From the NCBI GenBank assembly GCA_963669155.1, contig OZ022588.1, positions 4,968,991 through 5,032,990 on the forward strand: a DNA stretch of 64,000 nt, given 5' to 3'. Position numbers and translations under genes: made by a program. Shown here piece after piece: positions 57,191-64,000 of this stretch (its first letter is position 1; the number at the start of each line of letters is the position of its first letter). Below the pieces are notes generated by a model, which was not told the DNA's origin, made no database searches, and saw only the letters and a list, made by a program, of their open reading frames with translations. The DNA is from Arbacia lixula. Lineage: Eukaryota; Echinodermata; Echinoidea; Arbacioida; Arbaciidae.

Positions 57191-58820
57191 ATGGAACAAA
57201 GAGGTTATTCAACTATTTCTTCAGTGAACGTTGGAACACAGTGCACGGACTGTCACAACATTGTGGGGTTCTTCATTCCAGCAAGAATAACTATCAGAAA
57301 TACTGTTTATGTAGTTTCAAGATGAAACTTTAATTATAGGGAATGCATGAAATAATCAGTTTATAATGAAACGCAATAATATACACAGTGAGATGTTGCT
57401 TTCAATACAATAATCTTTAAATGGGAATGAGGATGAATAAACAATCATATATTTGCCGATTGATTCTGTCTATTTGTCATATATAAATTAAAAAAAATGA
57501 ATTAAATGATGGGTTTACATCAAACAATTTCCGGTACTATATATCAAAAACCTGGATATGGCCGGCTGATAAGGTATGTTCAGTTCAGTTCACGGTGTGC
57601 GGCGTCAATACAACCAGGTTGCTTTGGCGACGCGATCGCGAAAACGTTGATAGTTGAAGCGCGAGTTCATCACAAGACCCGCTGTCGAGGTTGCACATTA
57701 GGACGTCGATGCCTGACCTGAGGTGGTTGTAGTCGTAATCCCCGATGCTCGGCGACGTCGACGACGACGACCAGGAAACTGACCAGTCACCGCCCGGTCT
57801 GGTGCAAGGGCACGTGATGGCTGAACCCTTTATTACGGAGTTATTTTGAAGAATTGAAAGACCCTGTTGCCTGCCTGCCGGAGGAAATTGTGTCCAAACG
57901 ACGGCCGTCTGCACTTCCCGCTCATGACAGCAGAAACAGTGGCAGCTAGAGTTGGGGCGGATACACTCACTCTCATGCAGCAAGTCCCAGACGTTCCAGA
58001 CTCTCTCCCGCTTACAGGACTCCTCCCCGTGTGTGACAAAACAGGTCTTCCGTCAATCACGACAAAATGGTTTCTCAAACTCATGTACTCTCGGACCCTC
58101 GTTCCATCATACCAAACCAAAATCCACCAATCATGTTCTCCCAAATGTGCTCACGTCACTCACTATTACATAATATCCTTAGTGCAAAATCAGGCACACC
58201 GAAAAAGCGCGGGTAACAAATAAAGCACGGCTCCTGGCTGCGAAAAGGACAGACAAAAGAATTAAGAATGCGATGCACCCAGTGCGCCACGGAGCCTGTG
58301 TTACCTGTATTAGAAAACATATGGTGTTAAGGGATTTTAGAAGATGAGTCGAATTAACTCGGCCATGTGGTGTTTAAAGCTGTTACAAAAGAAACGCATT
58401 AACTCAGCTATGTAGCTTTCATTGCTAGCCAGATAACTTTTGTAATTTGGCTTACATTTTATTTTGGCACGGACGAAGGGAATCAGAAAATATAGACGGT
58501 CAAGTTATGTACTTTTGCGGTTCCACATATTACATGGGATACCCTGATATGAATACACCGTATACAAGTAGAATCTTCTTGAGCGACCAATATAGAGAAA
58601 CACCTGTCTGTTAAGTCTTATTTTTGTTTGCGTTTCCGTTCAACAATATTTCCCAATGAAGCGTGTATCAGATTAACCTGTATAACAGACCACCCGTCTA
58701 TAAAAGCCAGATTTGTGTGTTTCCCTTGAGCAATATTTCCACAATAAAGCATGTGTCAAATGAAGTTGTACATCTTATCTACCGCCAAAGTCACAACAAA
58801 CGAAGTCCAGACATATTGGA
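57191..58820. other. Unassigned stretch with a CpG-rich island (about 57580-58300)
   Basis: The island has open frames on both strands but none with recognisable domains or convincing splice structure. It could be a first exon or promoter of a gene outside the window, or an old transposon. The flanks show nothing. Confidence 0.35.
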
Positions 58821-58821
58821 G

Positions 58822-58960
58822 AGTACACCCTGAAGATTAGTTGGTTTCAATAAAAGCAGAAACATTAGTGAAGGTTAGACGAAAATCAGTCAAAGAATAA
58901 GAAATTTATCATCTTTTAAAATTTTGAATTTGTGACGTCAAGTGCGAAGTGCTCATCCAT
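58822..58960. repeat. Half copy of the 25064 MITE family
   Basis: GTACACCCTGAAGATTAG, TTCAATAAAAGCAGAAAC and AGACGAAAATC match one arm of the element at 25064-25301. The other arm is not evident. Confidence 0.65.
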
Positions 58961-59069
58961 AATGTCGTGTGCTATATGATCCCATGAAGTGCCTTTTTTT
59001 CTGTTTTCGATGAAGGATTTTTTTTTCATAGAGGTATGTGTAAAAACGTGTTTCTAATTGTGTATTTAA

Positions 59070-59640
59070 AGGGTTACTAAATTGGACAAATAAGTTCCCA
59101 CTAATCTATGTAAAATTATCCACTAAAACGAATTTCACATTCGTTTGCCGCAATAAAGTCTCATTTTGACGAAAATTTGAAAAAACGCACACCTCCAGTG
59201 ACCTCAGAAAAGTCAAAATGCCATAAATGCCAACAGCGTGAATAAAATATTTCATTCACGCCCTTCAAACAATACGTTACCAATGGAAACTCCAAAACTT
59301 GTCCGAGGTTTGTCCGAGTAGCAACAACAAATAGATTCAAAGTGCATCCCATCCATTGAATATGAATGACAAGATACAGGTGAATACAATGACGCGTTAC
59401 TACGCAGTTAGGGGCAAAGTTGTGAATTCATTACGAAAATGGTCTATTGTTGACTTCCGTTCACGCCGTTGGCATTTATAGCATTTTTACTTTTCTGACG
59501 TCACTGGAGGTGTGCGGTTTTTTTTTCTTCAAATTTTCGTCAAAATGAGACTTTATTGCGGCAAACAAATGTGAAATTCGTTTTCAGTGGATAATTTTAC
59601 AAAGATTAGTGGGAACTTATTTTCCTAATTTAGTAACCCT
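59070..59640. mobile_element. 571-bp MITE with TTAA target duplication
   Basis: Terminal repeats begin AGGGTTACTAAATT and end AATTTAGTAACCCT, with TTAA outside both ends (59066-59069 and 59641-59644). The arms match for about 180 bases including CTCATTTTGACGAAAATTTG. TTAA duplications are typical of piggyBac and Kolobok elements. Confidence 0.88.
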
Positions 59641-59679
59641 TTAATATTTCCCTTGTTGGTACGTCAGTATCATATACTA

Positions 59680-59680
59680 G

Positions 59681-59718
<38 letters not shown>

Positions 59719-59762
59719 GTGTGTGTGTGTGTGTGCGTGCGTGTGTGTGTGTGTGTGTGTAT
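59680..59762. repeat. (GT)n microsatellite
   Basis: About 80 bases of GT repeats with occasional GC. Confidence 0.97.
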
Positions 59763-59948
59763 TTGGGGGGTGGTCTTGTTTTGTATCTCCATATGGATTT
59801 GTTTTCATTTTGATCTGATACATATCAACTTGACCAGAATTATGCCTTTCTCATTTTGTCATCTTTCTTGTCTTAAATTGTTCTGCATTTTGTTGTATAC
59901 CGCCAAGCTAAGGGTAGGTTATGTTATGTTGTTCTTATTATAATGTAT

Positions 59949-62900
59949 TAGTCCAGGCATTATTTGATATGACCTCCCACTAATTGCAACAGAAAGTCTG
60001 TCAACTGTTTTATAGCCAGAAAAATGTCCTCTATAACATATCAAAACTCTTAAGGAATCCTGATGGTGGAAAGTTCCATGGCGGCCATTTTTCAAAATGG
60101 CCGCCATAAATCTGATATTTCCCTATATCTCTGTTTCTACATAAAATAGATCTTTGATTTTAAGTGCTAAACATACATTTTCAGGGACAAAGAATCAAAT
60201 AAAATACATTTCATTATGCAGAAACTGGCACAAAATGGCTAAATGGCGGCCATTTTGGAAAATGGCCGCCATAAACAGATATTTTCCGATATCTCCGCTT
60301 CTAAGTGGCATGGAGATTTGATGTGAAGTGCTAAACATACTTTTTCAGTGACAAGGAGTCAAATAGAATACATTTCAGTATGCTAAACCTGGCAGAAAAT
60401 GCCAAAATGGCGGCCATTTTCTAAAAATGGCTGCCATAAACATATATTTTCCTATATCTCTGCTTCTAAGTGGCATGGAGATTTGATGTGAAGTGCTAAA
60501 CATACTTTTTCAGTGACATGGAATCAAATAAAATACAATTCAGGATGCTCAGCCTGGCACAAAATGCTGAAATGGCGGCCATTTTCCAAAATGGCCACCA
60601 TTAACAGATATTTTCCAATATCTCCGCTTCTAAAGTGGCATGGAGATTCGATGTGAAGTGCTAAACATACTTTTTCAGTGACAAGGAATTAAATAAGATA
60701 CATTTCAGTATGCTGAACCTGGCACAAAATGCCGAAATGGCGGCCATTTTCCAAAATGGCCGCCATAAACAGATACTATCCGATATCTCCGCTTCTACGT
60801 GGCATGGGGATTTGATGTGAAGTGCTAAACATATTTTTTCAGTGACAAGGAATCAGATGAAACACATTTGGGTATAAACCTGGCCACAATGCCAAAATGA
60901 CAGCCATTTTACTTCTCGGTGGCATAGAGATTTGATGTGAAGTGCAAGACATATATTTTATGGGGCGAGGAATCCGTTGAAATACATTTCAATAAGCTTA
61001 ACCTGACTAATCCAATGATATACATTCTAATAAGCTAAATCTGACTAATAAGCCCAAAAGGCAGCCAAATCCAGATGTCATCGTGCTTGTGACACAAGTG
61101 AGATTTGCTGCCAGATTGCTACATAAGTATGCTATATCGTTGGTAAGCGTAGAAGGGGTTTGGTGCGGTAGTAGTAAATATAGTAGACTGGCCTAAAGCT
61201 GAATGTTACGAGTAGCCCTATTATAGGTAACAGGCATGCATCCGTTCAAAGGTAGTAATAATGTAGTATTATTATGGTCTGCAAACCAGAGTAGTTGCAG
61301 TCTAGAAGATTCTAGGTTTGCCCGATTGTATGTGGGTCTGATGGTGACCTGTTGTTAGCACTTCGATTCGATGGTATAAATCATAATCATAACTACAGTG
61401 CCGGTCAATCAACGGCAAATCAACTCATTATTAGACAATTTATAACCCGACCCCCTTCAACTTTTTTAAAACTTGCGCCAAATGTTCCCCAAATATCTGA
61501 TGGAAGATTCTGAAATATGTTGCATAGACAAAGATTTTCTTTTATTTTCAGTGCTAAGTATACATTTTGGGGGGTCAGGAATTCACTGATACACATTTCA
61601 ATAAGCTAAACCTGGCTGAAACAACAACAAAAAGCTGAAACAACAGCCATTTTCCGAAATGGCCACCATATAAACCTGATATTTCCCAATATCTCCATTT
61701 GTAAATGACTTAGGGCTTTGATTTTCATGGCTAAGTATACATCTTCTGTGGCCAGGAATCCAATGAAAAAAATTTGATAAGCTATACCTGGCCAAAAAGC
61801 TTAAATGGCATCCATTTTCCAAAAAAAGCCACCATACAACCCTGATATTTCCCAATATCACTGCTTCTGAATTACTTAGGGCTTTGATTTTCAGTGCTAA
61901 ATAACATTTTCTGGGGCCATGAAACACATTTCAAGGAGGTAAACTTGAATAAAAAGCCTAATTGGTAGCCATTCTCCAAAATGGCCGCCAAAACCCAGAT
62001 ATTTCACCATATTTCTGATTCTAAATGACTTAGGGCTTTTGTTTTCAGTGCTAAATATACATTTTTAGGGGCCAGGAATCCATGAAGCACATTCTGATAA
62101 GCTATACCTGGCCAAAAAGCTGAAACAGCATCAATTTCCCAAAATGGCCACCATATAAACCTGATATTTCTCAATTTCATCGCTTCTTGATTACTCAGGG
62201 ATGTGATTTTTAGTGCTGAATATACATTTTCTGGGACCACGAAACCAATGAAACACATTTCAATAAGCCAAATCTGACTAAAAAGCGTAAATGGCATCCA
62301 TTATCCCAAATAACCGCCAAATAAACCTGATATTTCCCAATATAATTCCGCTGTTTAATGACGAAGTGACGCAATTTCTCGTGCTAAACATACATTTTCT
62401 GGGGCCAGGAATCCAATGACACACATTTCAATAAAATGCAATAATTGGATTAGTCAGGTTTGGCTTGTTGAAATGTATTTCAGTAAGTCAGGTTTAGCTT
62501 ATTAGATGTATTTTATTGGATTCCTGGCCCCATAAAATGTACGTCTGGCATTAAAATCAAATCTCTGTGTTATTTGTAAGCGGAGATTCCGGAAAATGTA
62601 AGTTGTATGGCAGCCATTTTGGAGAATGGCTGCCAGTTTGGCTTTGTAGCCAGTTTTAGCATACAGAAATGCGTTTCATTTGATTCCTTGTCACTGAAAC
62701 CGTATGTTTAGCAATTTACATCAAATCTCCATGCCACTTAGAAGCGGAGTTATAGGAAAAAATCTGTTTTATGGCGGCCATTTTGGAAAATGGCTGTCAT
62801 TTTGGCTTTGTGGTCAGGTTTAGAATACTAAAATGTGTTTATTTTATTCCTTGTCACTGAAATAGTATATTTAGCACTTCACATCAAATCTCCATTCCAC

Positions 62901-63272
62901 TTAGAAGCGGAGATATAGGAAAATATGTGTTTATGGCGGCCATTTTGAAAAATGGCTGCCATTTCGGCATTTTGTGCTCAGTTCAGCATACCGAAATGTG
63001 TTTTATTTGATTCCTTGTCCCTGAAAATGTATTTTCAGCACTTAAAATCAAAGTTCTACGCTATTTAGAAACAGATTCATAGGGAAATATTAGATATATG
63101 GCGGCCATTTTGAAAAATGGCCGCCACGGAACTTTCCACCACCTGGATTCCTTAAGAGTTTTGATATGTTATAGAGGACATTTTTCTGAGTCCAAAACAC
63201 TTCACAGACTTTCTGTTGCAATTAGTGGGAGGTTGACCCCTTTTTTTTTTTCACAAAATGCCTGGACTATAT
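59949..63272. mobile_element. 3.3-kb inverted-repeat element made of about 165-bp units
   Basis: The outer arms (about 165 bases each: 59949-60115 and 63098-63272) are inverted copies. They share CCTCCCACTAATTGCAACAG, AATGTCCTCTATAACATATC and AAGTTCC next to TGGCGGCCATTTTT. Between them run many units of about 165 bases, each with the palindromic patch TGGCGGCCATTTT / AAAATGGCCGCCA, CGATATCTCCGCTTCTA and GTGAAGTGCTAAACATA. Units point one way from 60060 to about 62440 and the other way from there to 63120. No coding region is visible. Confidence 0.88.
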
Positions 63273-64000
63273 GTATGTGGTTCTGTGATGCTGCTTAGAC
63301 TGACCAAGAAAATAAAATCAATTATCTTGCAGTTAAACCAGATTGCCTTCTAAATGTTAGTGAATTACACACCAGTGTAAGTAACATATTATTAGCCACT
63401 ATATGTAAAGCAATTTAATAAAACATGAGAAAACATTGTCGTTAGTAGATGGTGTAAGTTTCTTAACCTGTATGTCATTAGTAGGTTCTTTAATTGCTCA
63501 TGTAACATATTAGCCACTTCTACTACTAGGTGTAATATGCGTACCATTTCTTACCCAGCTATCAGTAGATTACACGGTTTTTGGCCGTATAGTTTTACCT
63601 TCATGTGCAATACATGATGGAACACAAAGTCCTGTCATGCCTGAGGTTTTCTGGGGATCTTTGCTCACAGCAGGATTTTTTCGCATGAACATAATTAACA
63701 TAAAGTACATTTGCATATTCAAATGAAGTAAAAAAGAACCAATGTAAATAAAAGGAATGGAGCAGGCCAACAAAATGTAGGAACCCTATTAATCAAATCA
63801 ACCAATGAAAGCAAGAAGGATGATGATGGGTAAATGATCTGAGTGATTATGTAATCAAGAATGTTCAACAAAAGAGCCAGGTGTGAGGATGGAATGAATA
63901 AGCACATCTGAATAGGAAAGGTATGAAGGTGATCAGAGAAGTAGGTTAATGACTGATAAGATGAATACGAACATAATTCCAAACAGAACTGAACTTCATT
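63273..64000. other. Terminal stretch without recognised features
   Basis: AT-rich sequence to the window end. A few repeated short phrases (TAACATATTAGCCACT-type at about 63383 and 63505) suggest a diverged local duplication, nothing more. Confidence 0.4.

Overview
This is a eukaryotic, AT-rich, intron-rich window from an animal nuclear genome. Three conserved animal genes can be assembled exon by exon with GT-AG junctions and matching phases. The intron density, the Roquin, SURF6 and UTP6 sequences, and the dense load of small inverted-repeat transposons and LINE/hAT fragments suggest a marine invertebrate. An echinoderm or other deuterostome is my best guess, but this is inference and not proven by the sequence.

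Layout. (1) 135-19960, + strand: a single long Roquin gene (RC3H1/RC3H2 type, RING-ROQ-CCCH), 16 coding exons, about 1603 residues, with a long 3' UTR. (2) 19960-24590: intergenic or UTR sequence with small inverted repeats and a degenerate tandem repeat. (3) 24591-35900, - strand: SURF6 (nucleolar ribosome-biogenesis factor), four coding exons. Its 7.9-kb first coding intron holds a LINE-like retroelement that was itself split by a 4865-bp hAT DNA transposon carrying an uninterrupted three-exon transposase gene. (4) About 35760-36165: a short head-to-head promoter region with an inverted CCAAT pair, shared by SURF6 and UTP6. (5) 36165-54021, + strand: UTP6 (U3 snoRNP / SSU processome component), 20 coding exons, 593 residues. 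(6) 54022-64000: no conserved gene recognised; mainly tandem repeats, purine-rich low-complexity sequence, foldback elements and a 3.3-kb inverted-repeat element built of about 165-bp units.

The most unusual feature is inside UTP6. Twelve of its 19 introns each hold one box C/D snoRNA-like element on the host strand. Ten belong to one family sharing the core TTTTTTCCCCAGCTTATCGA; two belong to a second family. Each has a C box near the 5' end, a D box near the 3' end and usually a terminal stem. One copy is split by a 760-bp transposon with a TAA duplication. A gene for a U3 snoRNP protein thus appears to host an amplified snoRNA array and to share a promoter region with SURF6, so the locus looks like a small ribosome-biogenesis unit. 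I could not assign an rRNA target to either family.

A second recurring theme is local duplication of gene pieces: Roquin exon 2, the Roquin exon 4 acceptor, and the last coding stretch plus stop codon of Roquin, UTP6 and the hAT gene are each tandemly repeated nearby.
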